Part shown: in pieces, positions 50,803 to 62,069 of the stretch
How positions within the stretch are numbered: position 1 is the first letter of the stretch
Layout of the letters: the number at the start of each line of letters is the position of its first letter
From: Candolleomyces eurysporus
Taxonomy: Eukaryota > Basidiomycota > Agaricomycetes > Agaricales > Psathyrellaceae
DNA length: 64,000 nt
Assembly (NCBI GenBank): GCA_027579435.1
Contig: JANBPK010000725.1
Coordinates: forward strand, 62,001-126,000
Direction of reading: 5' to 3'
Program-made: the position numbers and the translations under genes
The notes under the pieces: model-generated
Seen by the model: the letters and a program-made list of their open reading frames with translations, nothing else
Database searches by the model: none
What the model was told of the DNA's origin: nothing

Positions 50803-52217
50803 ATGACTGACACCACAGGCGCCCCTCCCGTAGTGCAGCTCGATGAGTACAGTCGTCTGTCGCAGCTCTATTTCCCAGTCGCAGTTTGGACGGAGGTTAG
50901 CTTCAATCTTACTCTGATTCAAGCCCGTGCATGTCTGATTCATTCCTCTTTAGACCCTTCTCTATGGTAAAGTTCACCACTGCCATAGACAACTGCGGTG
51001 TTTCTGATGTATTTGCAGGCGTCTATGCATGTCTGTTCATAGCTACGACAAGGATCATGCTCAAAAAGCAGGCCGCTGAATCATTCGCTTCGCGAGTCTT
51101 TCTCGTGGCGGGGACCATAAACTTCATTCTGGGCACACTTCACGTTGGTAAGTGGGGTCATCTACGATTCTGTCTCTGGGAGCTCAATTACTTCTGAAGC
51201 CTTCGCGTTATTCCGATTAATACGCGCTTATGCGCTTCTTGTGGTCCCACCTTATCCTATCTTCTACCTCTTTGATTTCAACCGCTGGGATAATTTCTCG
51301 CACTTGGTCATTCTCGCGCTAATGACTTGGGTTGCCGACGGCCTTGTAGTAAGTTGCCCTTGCTATTCCTCATGAAAAATATTCTAACCATCCTAGATTT
51401 ATCGATGCTTCCTCATCTGGCGTCGGAATTATTGGATCATTATTCTCCCCACTCTGCTCGTCCTAATAAGCATGGGTAAGACCGACATTTTGGCATCGAA
51501 GAACACGCAGTGGAGCTGATTTATGCGCTTAGCTATGACCTTTGTCAATTGGCGCTGGTTCAAGCATCCGGAGGACTTCGACCCGAACGTGATCAAGCAT
51601 ATTTTCAACATGGTCTTCCCGCTGAACTTGGCTCAGAACGTCATCACTACTTCTCTCATTGCAGCCAAGATTTACATGCAACATCGAGCCTCGCAGCGGT
51701 CTGGCTTACAGCTCAGCTCTGCCATCAACTTGATCACGATTATTCGAATCATCGTTGAAAGCGCGATGATATACACGATCTTGACCGTCATTATTATCAT
51801 CCTCCTCTTCACACTCAACCCGGCGGTCGCGATTCCCCAGCAATGCTTAGCGCCTGTGATTGGTGAGCCTATCAGGAATCCCTTTTATCGATGACGCGCT
51901 AACACTTCTTGCTTATGTGTCCACCGACAGGTATCGTATTCTCAATGATAGCCATCCGAACGCACGTCGCTCGGTCTGAATCAGCCGGGGTACATAGTGG
52001 ATGGTCATCAAATCCGTTCTATCCAACTTGGCTTTCAGAAAATGGCGATGGCCGGCGGCGGAACGTCAACGTGCCTATCACAGTGACCACTGTTACAGAG
52101 CAGCACGATATGGACATCATGACGCCCACTTCCAAGATGGATCATCGTGACCTTGGAAGTTCGGCTCATAGTCCTCGCTCTCCTCAACTTAGTTACGCTC
52201 CAGAAATGAAGGTTTGA
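50803..52217 (+). CDS. Seven-TM protein of an agaric family (paralogue 1)
   Basis: A multi-pass membrane protein of a type frequent in Agaricomycetes, of unknown function. Exons 50803-50895, 50954-50966 (13 nt), 51019-51147, 51200-51348, 51397-51475, 51533-51862 and 51931-52217 give 359 aa. Conserved positions include 'QLYFPVAVWTE', 'YACLFIATTRIML', 'LIRAYALLV', 'WVADGLVIYRCFLIWRRNYW', 'FPLNLAQNVITTSLIAAKIY', and 'IRIIVESAMIYTI' followed by 'IGIVFSMIAIRTH'. The soluble tail has a 'VPITVTTVTEQ' element also seen in paralogue 2. The layout is reminiscent of seven-helix receptors but I recognise no receptor family. Confidence 0.85.
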
Positions 52218-52463
52218 ACGGTAGGTTTGAACCTCGACTGGAANTTTTTATGTCATGAACGATTTTCTCTTGTGTACGCATCGACCTACTGTAGACTGTA
52301 GCCCTTCCGTGTTGTATTGTACGCCTGGTGAATCATGAGGAGCATGTCTTGTATCTAATTTGCTCGACAGCTGCAATCCTTAACCCGACATGTACTTCCA
52401 TATACCCTTTCGATTGAAAAGGTCCAAATACAAAGTTGTGACTACTACTTCGAGTTCTAATAT

Positions 52464-53328
52464 TTACCACGTCGGTCGGTTATCCTGATTTGCAGCGACT
52501 CCCCCACCATAGGCAGATTGTCCACCGACAGCGTGGGTGGGTTGCAGGTTCTCTGGATGGGCTCCTTCAAATTNAAAAAAAATCAGCTTATGCCGGGGAA
52601 AGTTATATAACAAATTGGAGGGTGTGACGCACCATGAGCCACAGCACGATCACGTCGAAGGCGTGCCTCTTTTTCTAGGCGCTCCGCTTCAGCCAGCTCT
52701 GCCCCTTGGAGTCTGTAGGCTTCGGCCTCACTGTAAGTGACGGGATGTGTCAATCGACTGTCAAAGTCGTACGCTCGTGACAAACGTACTACTGCTTCTG
52801 AAGGCCCTTCTCTTTGAGCGATCGACTGCCTAAGGCAGTGCCAATGGCAGCCTCGACCTTTCCTGTCGTTTTGCCAGCACCCATAGGGACTCCTCCGCCT
52901 CTGATGGGACCATTATGGCCAGGTCCTCCTGGACCTGCACCGCCATGAGAGATGACAGAGGCAGGAGGGATCGCCTGTGCCGTACCATCGCCGGCCAAAG
53001 CGCGGCGCTGTACCAAGAGATACCGTCAGAATCCGCGTCACCGAGGAAACATAGATCTGGGAAGACAAACGTTGACGTTGTACTCGTCGGCATGGTGGTT
53101 ATTGCCCCCATACCCTTGGTCATATCCTCCATGACCAGGGGGAATGGAATGAGGAGGGTAATCTTGACCTTCCCATGCGTTGCGGTCCCTGGGGTATGCT
53201 TGAGTGCCATCGATGATGGGCTAATAGATAGAAGACTTCAACGTCTCCAATGATCAAGATGGGAATGGAGAATGACATACCGCTTCACGGTTGTTATTGT
53301 GGTGCTTGTTAGATTTGAGGAGAGGCAT
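52464..53328 (-). CDS. Small Gly/His-rich conserved basidiomycete protein
   Basis: Five exons: 53328-53281, 53220-53071, 53007-52793, 52730-52633, 52564-52464, giving 203 aa with no lesion (the n at 52,574 falls in the last intron). It starts 'MPLLKSNKHHNNN', followed by a Gly/Tyr/His-rich low-complexity part, then 'GKTTGKVEAAIGTALGSRSL' (weakly like CsbD stress proteins), then an alanine/glutamate-rich helix ending 'RDRAVAHGAHPEN'. I know similar proteins from basidiomycete genomes, but no function is established. It is convergent with the seven-TM gene, 250 bases between stop codons. Confidence 0.75.
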
Positions 53329-54505
53329 TGTTTGGATTTTCGATTGAGCTTAACTAGACTAGAATATCCTCCTTAAGTACCCTTCCAGAGTGTGGATATA
53401 TGAAAGCTGGAGCAGCATGATGATAGCCCCGACGCCGTCACGGTTACGGCTCTCTGACGTACACATGGAGTGCGATGTTCGATGGAGGTTGGTGTAGCAG
53501 CCATAAGAATGCAGAAAAGCTGGCAGAGGCTCCACACGATCAATTTGCTCAAGATTATTGGCAAAGCAGCAAATGCAAACTCCAGTGCTCCAAGTCTAGA
53601 GTGAAATGACGCCAGCCTCGAGTCGGTGGTGGTGAAGTGGATAGACTACGAATTACCAACTTCAGTTCGGAGTAATCGGATGGCTTGTCTAGTTTAGCTG
53701 CACCGGAAGTCCTGGCTCGAAAAGCTTCTCGGAGAGAGAAACCGTGTGGCAACCAGCAATCGCAGCATCCAAGTTGGCCGTGACGGCCCGGGACCACCGG
53801 CAACTTGAATGGGGAAGGATTTGATTGCCGATATGTTGGAGTGCCGCTTGGTCTTTGCTGAATCTTCGAGTAGCAGTCCTGAACTTTCCCTTCCTACACG
53901 CATTGGCCTGACAAGGGCTGCGTTCAAGTATGTTCCGAAACTTGAATTGAGACAAATTACCGAGAACCGACGAAGCAGGCATTGAATTCGTTTACCGTTT
54001 GCCCATCGGCTTGACGTCAATGCCAAATGGGACCCCACAGCTTGGTGAGTAGTCTTCATGTTGTTTCACGCACGTTGACACGGAACTTAGCATTGTGTCT
54101 GCCTCTGTGACGCAGGTTGGTATGCATCGAGCCTAAAACCGTGCTCATGTGCCCTGAAGGGTCCTTGTTGTGTTGCAAGACTCTCACCGACCTGAGAGAA
54201 TCACTCGAAGAACGTTGCTGTCCTCGTGTCATCTGAATAAACTGGGACGTTGCAGATGCGGGCACATACTGGTACGTGCTTCTGCGACACTCAAAGGATG
54301 GAAATGGGTCGCTCCGCGAAACTGGTGCATGAGAAACGCGATGTGTTGTCTTCGCGACCTTTCGAGAACATCTGCAGGCAAACACCCCTTGGACGGGAGC
54401 TCTTTACCTTTGGCTTGTATTGTTCAATGGGAATTGACCGTGTCGTCCCCATCTTCTCCATCTTCCTTCCAATCTTCACGTCTTCTGTGTATCTCTTCTA
54501 AAACG
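53329..54505. other. Intergenic region
   Basis: About 1.2 kb. A 121-codon frame on the minus strand (53,694-54,059) has no recognised features. I see no gene. Confidence 0.4.
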
Positions 54506-55814
54506 ATGAAGTTGTGTAATCCGAAGGCGATTGTATTTCTTCTCCCTCTTCTGAATCTGGCCGCAGGCCAGACCATCAGCGGAGCCGCGGACTGCGTCGA
54601 AGCCAGAGGGTTCTCTCTGTGTCAAAACGTGCTAGCAGACAGTACCTTCACACACCTTTTCCTGTGTCACCCCCGAAACACTAACGGACCGCGCTGTCTG
54701 TACCAGATAACGGGGTTAAGGCAGCCCAGAATTCCACCCACTATCGTTCAGCAGCTTCCTGTATCGCTTGGTCAACAGAGTACAACCGGAATACCACCGA
54801 ACGTTCAACAAAGAAGAGCTGTGTGTATTTCATATCCTGTAAATCGGAGCGCTCGATGCTGCTTCTAATTTTAGTCTTGGTAATCCAGTTTCCAACGTTG
54901 AATCCAGGACGGCCAACGCCATCAGGGTATGTGTTCGTTGCATGTTTCGCATTCACGAGCTAGCGCTGACCGAACGCGTTGTTACAGCTCGATACATTGC
55001 CCGTCCTGACCGCCGTTTGGTCCTGGACGTACAAGGCAAGATCTGACCAGCTGAAAGCCGTCGTAGGGTGCGCTGTCTCACGCCTGAAGCATGTCGCAGA
55101 ACGTTGAGCTAAAATTTTCAAATGATAGACTTGACGTGTCGATTGGTAGCGAAAGAACTCGCGCGATCGACAGTACAGCCAAAACCATCCAAGTGTAAGC
55201 AAGAAATAGCGTCTTCTTCGCTCTATAGTAGGATTCGACTAACCCATTACGTGTCTAATTCTCCGCAGTCAGGTCTGGCTTTCAAATTCCGGAGGGTACG
55301 CCACCGATTGTTCTCTCCTCTTCACCTCCTTCACACGCAAACGTTTTCATTAATATGTGACTCGTTACCTGCCTTCCAAAGGAGGGTCATCCCATTAGGA
55401 TCGAAGATCTCTGCAGTCTCTTGCATGTCTGGCTACAACTGGGCCGTCTGGGGAAGCACGAGTGGGGGTGCTCAGACCATCACGTTTGTAAATCTAGAAG
55501 GAGGGGAAGAGATCACCCAATTCAATGGCGACATTGGCGAGTTCGTTGGTGTATATTTTCCTTACCGAGGCTCTGTCGCCATATCTCGCCAGACTGATCG
55601 GAGCTATCTTAAATTGTAGGATACCTGACTATGGTACTCGGGATACCTGTTACATATGTGAGCCCGCTCCGTTCATTCTAAAATCGATTGATCCTTGGCA
55701 CGGCCGTTTAGTACATCCAAAGCATCCGGGCAGGGTCTGAGGTGTACGCTGGAAGTGCTGAACTCTAGACATCGCTGTACACCCTCTGGGCGGACTATCC
55801 TGAAGACTGAAATC
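54506..55814 (+). pseudogene. GH12 endoglucanase-like gene, probably decayed
   Basis: Pieces of a glycoside hydrolase family 12 enzyme (beta-1,4-glucanase or xyloglucanase) occur in order. They are a signal peptide ('AIVFLLPLLNLAAG'), the GH12 N-terminus ('CVEARGFSLCQNVLAD'), 'NPVSNVESRTANAI', 'TAVWSWTYKARSDQL', 'VQVWLSNSGG', 'SGYNWAVW', 'GGAQTITFVN', 'EITQFNGDIGEF', 'FLTEALSPYL', and 'IQSIRAGSEVYAGSAE' carrying the acid/base Glu (GAG 55,739-55,741). In my splice the nucleophile position before 'VQVWL' is CAA (Gln, 55,190-55,192) instead of Glu. The frame shifts between 'GDIGEF' and 'FLTEALS' (about 55,540) without intron signals, and a TAG at 55,766 precedes the usual C-terminus. Exons in the first third could not be joined cleanly. 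Confidence 0.6.
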
Positions 55815-55977
55815 GCGACGAAATACGGACGCATGAAACTTTCGTGTATCTATCCTTACTGTCCGACAGTGTATGTCGTATATATATAGGATTATTTAAT
55901 GCGTACATATATAACGGGGAAAAATGCTGCATATAAAGATAGAATGCTGGCGATGACTCGTACAAGTACATGACATG

Positions 55978-56043
55978 CTTGGAGGAGGATAAGGAGAAGA
56001 AGAAGAAAAAAAAGATAAGAATGAGAAGAAGAAGTGGGGAGGG
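55978..56043. repeat. Polypurine tract
   Basis: A G/A-only stretch of about 65 bases rich in AGAAG, directly after the F-box stop codon. It lies in the convergent 3' region between the GH12 remnant and the F-box gene. Confidence 0.7.
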
Positions 56044-56044
56044 G

Positions 56045-57922
56045 TTAACAAGGATAAGGAAGAAGAGCATCGGGTGCGAGACCCAACAATGGTGAAAACG
56101 ATTCTACACCCTTATGCAGAGGGTGCGCGTAGGTTACAGCAACCCTGAGGCCATGAACATCGACATTCTCCTTCTCCAACTCCTTCATCACATCGACGTC
56201 TTGCTTGGGCCTCTTGAAGCAGAGATGCACCTTCTGCAGCGGAGCAATGCCGTGCCGGTACATCGCCTCGCTTCTCCTGGACCTGATAAAGTCCACAAGG
56301 GCATCCTCCGAAAACTCGGGGGAGAGGAACTTGCACGAAAGGGAAGCAAGCTTGGGGCAGAGCGTGACGACGCTCTTGCGGCCGGTGCCGTCGTCAATGA
56401 GCCCAGGTGTAACGCGCGCGAGCAATGCGTTGTTCAACCTGGCTGAGGATGAAATGCGTTGCGGGTCGTATTGGTGAACGACGAACGACCGTTCGCGGGG
56501 GTTGCTAGATAGTGATAGGTGGGTAAGTTTGGGGACGAGCGATAGACACTGTTGAATGTCCTCGACGGTAAGGCACGGAAAGTCGAAGGTCAACTTCTGG
56601 ACTGTAGGCCCGCAATTCTTGAGCAAAGTAACAAGAGAGGTGGAATCGCTGTCATAAGGGGGGATGGAAGAAGTGAAGACGATGTCGTTGAGGATTGGAG
56701 CTTCGAGTTGGCTGAAAAAGTCTTGAAGGGGGGCGCCTTCGTGGATAGATAGATATTCGAGATGAGGAAGAGTGATAGGGGCCGCGTGTTCTTCGTCCTC
56801 GGAGCTGAAGTTGAAAGCGGATGGGGCAACGGGGGGTGAGAATAAGCTGTTCTGAACGACGACCATCCGACACCTGACTAGCAGCGGACAACTTCGGAGG
56901 AGCTTCACGGCGTCGGAAGGGGTGAACTCCAGCGTAGTGCCATCAAAACTCCTCGACGCTGCACCATCAAAGTACAGTTCCCTGAGCTGGGCCCAGTTGA
57001 CCGGGAGCGAAAGAGGGGATTCAGGCAGGAGTTTGCAGTGGAATGATGTCAGACTGGGGGCGGCCAACAGGCCGGTGGGCGACACCTGCCTGTATAGGGC
57101 TGGGCCGCTAGCGATAGGAGACGTGGAGAAGGGGTTACATGTCACTTTCATGTGTTCGAGATAAGGAACTGTGTGCATGGGTAGGGCTAGGAGGTCGCAG
57201 ATATGGGGGTGCGAGGCGAGGACTTCGATCCGTTTCCATTGATGCGAATAGGATACAACGATATCCATGATGGACTTGATCGTGGTGTGGACAGCCTCTG
57301 CTTCAGCGGAACTTCTTCTTCCTTCCCATAGCGTGATCGAAATCGAGAGCTTGCACCCGGCGGCTCTCGTAAACCACGTCTTGACAATCTGCCTCCGCTC
57401 CTGCATCTTGTATTCCCATCGTTGCACGGACTGCGTGTACGCCTGAAACTCTTCCTCGGTGAGCTGGGGTAAGGCTGGGGTTGGATAGGAGGGATACGCG
57501 AATGGTTTTTGGGGGCGATGCGGAATCGGAATATGTAAACTGGCCCAGAGTCGTGGCATCTTCAGCGCGGCCGCGCGCCAGTCCCGGCACACATGGGTCA
57601 GCAGTACTGGGGCTTGCAGACTGGACATAACCGCGTTGTGCTTTGTTGGTAAGCATCGTAGAAAGATGCATTGGAGGATTTCGGTTGGAATTCGGCGAAT
57701 GGGTGACAATATTGCTTCATGTTGGTTGATGTAAGTGCTGTACACCTGGCGCTCTCGCTGAAGGTTCTCGAGGAGGTCTGTGATACGCTTGATTTCCTTA
57801 TCGACCTCGTCGACGCGGGCTTTCGGACGGGTCAAAAGCTGACGAATCTGGGTGACGTCGGGGTCGGATGGCACGTAATTTGTGCCTAGCTGGCTGCCAA
57901 AGGGCGAATGGAGGAGTTCCAT
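56045..57922 (-). CDS. F-box protein, agaric type
   Basis: An intronless 625-aa protein of the large Agaricomycete F-box family, presumed substrate adaptors of SCF ubiquitin ligases. An N-terminal coiled coil (about residues 33-60, with 'VDEVDKEIKRITDLLENLQR') leads into an F-box-like motif ('LSPIRRIPTEILQCIFLRCL', about 72-91, then 'HVCRDWRAAALKMPRLWASL'). The rest is a leucine-rich region with degenerate repeats ('LPHLEYLSIHEGAPL', 'KLTHLSLSSN'). It is convergent with the GH12 remnant. The start is the first Met, well upstream of the coiled coil. The substrate cannot be predicted. Confidence 0.9.
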   Translation of the reverse strand: MELLHSPFGSQLGTNYVPSDPDVTQIRQLLTRPKARVDEVDKEIKRITDLLENLQRERQVYSTYINQHEAILSPIRRIPTEILQCIFLRCLPTKHNAVMSSLQAPVLLTHVCRDWRAAALKMPRLWASLHIPIPHRPQKPFAYPSYPTPALPQLTEEEFQAYTQSVQRWEYKMQERRQIVKTWFTRAAGCKLSISITLWEGRRSSAEAEAVHTTIKSIMDIVVSYSHQWKRIEVLASHPHICDLLALPMHTVPYLEHMKVTCNPFSTSPIASGPALYRQVSPTGLLAAPSLTSFHCKLLPESPLSLPVNWAQLRELYFDGAASRSFDGTTLEFTPSDAVKLLRSCPLLVRCRMVVVQNSLFSPPVAPSAFNFSSEDEEHAAPITLPHLEYLSIHEGAPLQDFFSQLEAPILNDIVFTSSIPPYDSDSTSLVTLLKNCGPTVQKLTFDFPCLTVEDIQQCLSLVPKLTHLSLSSNPRERSFVVHQYDPQRISSSARLNNALLARVTPGLIDDGTGRKSVVTLCPKLASLSCKFLSPEFSEDALVDFIRSRRSEAMYRHGIAPLQKVHLCFKRPKQDVDVMKELEKENVDVHGLRVAVTYAHPLHKGVESFSPLLGLAPDALLPYPC

Positions 57923-59332
57923 GGGCTGGGAGGGCGGGAAAAGTTTGTCGACGTCGACAGCGAGACGATGGAGTAGATAGAAGAGAGAGTGAGGGGCGGC
58001 ATCAGGGTTGGGGGTGTTTATGAACCTCTCGTGAGATGCGCCATTAGACGGGTTCGCTATAGCCTTGAATGACTATCCCAAAAAGGAAAGTAGTCGGCGC
58101 CGGTTTGGCGCTCGGGTTCCGAATCAGGAAAAGAGGGTTGGGGGGAATAGACGCTGATTTTGGAGGTATCAACCCCAACCAACGTTTATCCGTTGTCAGT
58201 AGCGAGTAGAACGAACGAGGGTGCACCCTCTTTCGCATAAGGTCAGTACAGCGTCCCCTTGCTTGTTAGTGCATCCTTCGAAGCCTGCATCGTGCATTGG
58301 AGGGCGGGATCGGATTTGGAGACACGGGAAGTTGAATGCTCCACCCGAACCATGTTCCGTGACCGACTGTCATCCCCTTTTGACATACGAAACTGTCTGT
58401 AAATGGAGCTTGCGAGAGCATGTACTTACGTTATGAGAGTTTTGACTACGCGGCCGTTTAATAGTTTTACACATATTTTCGAAAGTTTAAGCTTATGAAA
58501 CAAGGTAGGAAATGCCCTGTAACTCAAGAAAAAGGGAATGAGCTCTATGCGTTGTAACTACAAATGCGAGGACGTACTGCGAGTTGGACTGGCCCCAGGA
58601 ACGAGGAAAGGGGCCGCTTCCAATAAGGGTCTGAAGGGGGTAATAGAATATCTGAACCAATTCAAATAAAACCCCGAAACTTTTCCATGCCCCTCTGGCC
58701 TAGTCTCTGCGAGGCGTGTATGCCGTGAGGATAATCGAGGCCCACCCCCCAGGCATGAAACCATACCTGGGAGGAGCTATAAATCGGTCTCTAGGCTGCC
58801 GTCGCCCACAAGAGGCGAAGGAGGGCAGTCCTAGGATTGACCTACGCATCGTTCGAGCTCACGATGCCTCGTGTTTCGTCGAGGGACTCACCAGAGCTCG
58901 AAAACAAATGCTGGCCAAGGCATCTGGAACCACAGAGCCCCTGCCTTAGAACAATCGACTCGCCATAGGGCTTAGCCGACCAGTTAATAGGCCATCTGCG
59001 CTTCATCGGTCGATATCGTTCCGTCGAGATGGCAAGGCTGGACGTACCCTAGAGCGACGGCAGGCTCTCCTGCCCGTAGATAAAGAAATTCCGAGTCGCC
59101 CAGCGGGTAGATATATCCCCAGAGCCCCGGAGAGCGTCGAAATAAATTTTAAAGGCAATTTAAACTTTAGAGTCGAGAGGTTATCGTGGTACAGAAACAA
59201 GAGGCTTCGGTGGGTCCATGATGTTTGGGCCGGCTTGGGGCGAAGCCGATTGTTTGTCATCTTCGCTGAGTCCAAATATTGCCGACGCGAAACTCATTTG
59301 CTCCGAACTCTGCCAAACACGGAACGAACGTT
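57923..59332. other. Divergent intergenic region
   Basis: About 1.4 kb between the F-box and mL59 start codons, presumably holding both promoters. No gene is supported. Confidence 0.4.
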
Positions 59333-60164
59333 ATGGCCTCCGCCACGGTAACAGCAAGAAAGTCCATCGAGGGCTTCCTTGCTCGCGAAATACGCCAGAA
59401 AAGCCAGCACATTGCAAGGTTTGGCCCTCTACAGCCATTGACGGAGACGGCGACGACCAAGGCCAAGGCGTCCGGCAGCCAGGTCACCGGGGTCAAGCTC
59501 CCAAACCCCTTCCTTCCACGGCTCAACGCGAACACAGGACGATGGGCACCAGCAAAATACTCCCTCCGACAACAAGCAGACCTCGTCAAGAAGGCCAAAT
59601 CCGCCGGTCTCTTGCAACACCTCCCACCCGGCCCTAAAACACCCATTCTCGACCCTACACACGCGAATGTGCAGAAATACAACCCGCAAGTCGCTGCCGT
59701 AGTCTCTGCCGCTTTCGAGGCTCAACAAAAATCGACGAGCAAGAAGCTGCGCAAAGCCGTGCTCCCCCAGATGTCCAAAGAGAGCTGGACGGCTACGACA
59801 CCGGAGAAGGGCAGCGTCCTGAATAGAGCCGTGCGCTGGACAGGCAAGATCGACCTCCACCGGAAGGCCGGAGCAGATACTGGCATCAAACTGTACGCCG
59901 GCAAGAAGCGTATGTTCAAGGGCCACAGGTGGGAGCGGCTCAAAGACGCGAGAGAGAAACGGCAGTCCATTCTCTTGCGGGACATGGCAGCGAGGATTCG
60001 GACGTACAAGGAGGTGAGTTTCCTTTCGTCTTTCTTGCTTTCGTTTCTGGTGACGCGTTGGTTGGCTGACTTGTGGCAACGCATCGTAGTATTACAAGAA
60101 GAAACGACCCAATCCTCTCAAACCGCCCAAGAACTCTCTCAAGGGTGGCAAGATTCCCTTCTAA
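59333..60164 (+). CDS. MRPL25: Mitochondrial large ribosomal subunit protein mL59
   Basis: Fungal mitoribosomal protein mL59 (yeast Mrpl25 family). Two exons, 59333-60013 and 60090-60164, give 251 aa. The N-terminus ('MASATVTARKSIEGFLAREI') is followed by the family signature 'LPNPFLPRLNANTGRWAPAK', 'YSLRRQ/LRQQADLVKKAK', 'GLLQHLPPGPK', then 'GIKLYAGKKRMFKGHRWER', and, across the intron, 'RTYKE' + 'YYKKKRPNPLKPPK', ending 'GGKIPF'. I chose the Met at 59,333 because family similarity begins there; an in-frame ATG lies 54 bases upstream (59,279). Highly basic, as expected for a ribosomal protein. Confidence 0.88.
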
Positions 60165-60523
60165 TTTACGTTACACCCCGCAATATAATTTGTCGTTTCT
60201 GCCTTCGATATCTATCGTTTAAGATTGGGTGTATGGGAACCCCCCTGCTGAACTATACTGCCGGATTCCATTGCGAACCATCTCTCCTGTTCCTGCGTGT
60301 ACCGGTAACAGCGCTTATTTGGCTGAGAACTTCAGTGCGTTGACCCCGTCAAATAAAGCTGCGAGTGCCCAAAAATGGTTCATGAGAGGGGATGCAAGGT
60401 ATCTCGGTATCTTAAAGAACGACTATGGCTACAAGGTGTGAATACAAACATACAGAGATGTTAATTGACCGTTAAAAAATTCGTTTGACAAAAAAAAAAA
60501 AAGAGAAGAGAGTCCACTTCATA
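60165..60523. other. Convergent intergenic region
   Basis: 3' flanks of mL59 and the second seven-TM gene, with an A12 run near 60,490. No gene. Confidence 0.4.
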
Positions 60524-62069
60524 CTACGATTTCATCCTCATGCCATAAGTCTGCACACTCTCCGGCTTTTTCGGCGGTGTAATCCCAGGCTCCAGGTCAT
60601 CATCCATATCTACGTCCATAGTAAGTTCCAGTTCGCGTTCTCGTTTGCTTATCGACGTAGGTGTCATGACGTCCACGCAATGGCGCTCCGTCACCGTGGT
60701 CACCGTTATAGGTCCCATGTGAATGTTCCTACGACTTGAAGCTAGAGGGTCGTCGTTGCCAGAGAGCCAAGTTGGGAAGAAGCTGTCGCGGGATGGGTAC
60801 ATGCCTCCGTTGTTGTTGTTGTTGTTGCGACCTCCTTGGCCTATAGAGTCCGACCGTGCGGTGTGGGTGCGAATGGCGATTAGGCAAAACACGATTCCTG
60901 TGCGCATGCCAAGCAACAAAGAAGAGAGAAAGGTGGGGTAGTTAGCATCAAGTTGCGGGGTGGGGAATTCGGAAAGATGGCGAGGGAATTCGAAGTGGTA
61001 CGTACCGATGGAAGGCGGCAGGGAGTGTTGCACGATCACCACAGCGGGATGATTGAGGACGAACAAGATGATAATGACCAAAGTCTCGAGCGTGTACACC
61101 ATCGCGCTCTCAACGATGATGCGAATCACCCCTACCAAGTCTAGCCCAGCTGAGATTTGAAGCCCGGACCTTACGGTCGCCCTATGCTGCATATAGATTT
61201 TGAAAGCGATCAGGCTTGTCGTAAGGAGGTTCTGGGCGAGGTTGAGCGGGAAGGTGATATAAAGAATGGGCATTATTTGATGGAGCTGGAACTTTTCGGG
61301 GTGTTGGAACCAGTGCCAGTTGACGAATGTCGTCCCTGTGATACCCCGCGCTCAGCCTTGGACAATCAAATGGAAAGATGGAAGTGGCCAAACGTACCGA
61401 TGCTACCCACGAGAAAGACGATGGGAAGGATAATTACCCAGTAGTTTCTGCGCCAGATCAGGAAGCAGCGGTAAATCTGATTCTGTCAGAAGATGGGCAG
61501 GCGAGAAGATGGATTCGTGCTTACAACAAGGATGTCCCCAAGCCAGGTACAGAAGGCAATGAGCAACAGATGAGCATAGTTATCCCACTCCCTGAAATTC
61601 TGGAAGTACATGAATGGCGCGGGAGGTGTGACGAGCAGAGCGTACGCCCGTATTAAGCGGGAGATGCTCGTGACTGGAGTTGCAGTTAGCTGGGATATTC
61701 TCAACGCAGAGGGATTGAAAGGACGCACTGTTGTGTATCGAAGCGAGGATGAATATCAGAATGGACACGACGAGGAAGATTCGTGAAGCCACAGTTTCTG
61801 CGGGCCGATTTTTGATCATAATCCTGCATGTGGCAATGAACAGGCTGGTATATAAGCCTGCGGGATGTTAGTGAAGTCTTCTGGTCATTGCCGCAGGATG
61901 TTCACCATATACAATTGCCTGAGGACGAGACGAGACGGCGTTAAGAATCATTTCAACTTGATTAAACCTTACTCACCTCAACCCAAAATGCAACTGGATA
62001 AAATATCTGATACATTCGGTTGAGTTCAGCCAATTGGGCCTCTAGTGCGGCTGGATCCTGGTCGGCCAT
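60524..62069 (-). CDS. Seven-TM protein of an agaric family (paralogue 2)
   Basis: Paralogue of the gene at 50,803-52,217 in inverted orientation. The first exon (62069-61977, 93 nt) and the second (61918-61906, 13 nt) have exactly the same lengths as in paralogue 1. Exon 3 starts at 61,857 ('LYTSLFIATCRIM'). Later landmarks are 'SRLIRAYALLV', 'CTWLGDILV', 'IYRCFLIWRRNYWVI', 'FPLNLAQNLLTTSLIAFKIY', 'VIRIIVESAMVYTL', and 'IVFCLIAIRTHTARSDS'. The tail has an Asn6 run from a (GTT)n tract and the shared 'GPITVTTVTER' element. No lesion is seen. Function unknown. Confidence 0.85.
60809..60827. repeat. (GTT)n trinucleotide repeat
   Basis: About six units, encoding an Asn6 run on the minus strand in the cytosolic tail of seven-TM paralogue 2. 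Confidence 0.8.

Noticed and set aside
59279..59332. Upstream start for mL59
   Set aside because: The extra 18 codons have no family similarity, and the Met at 59,333 starts the conserved part.
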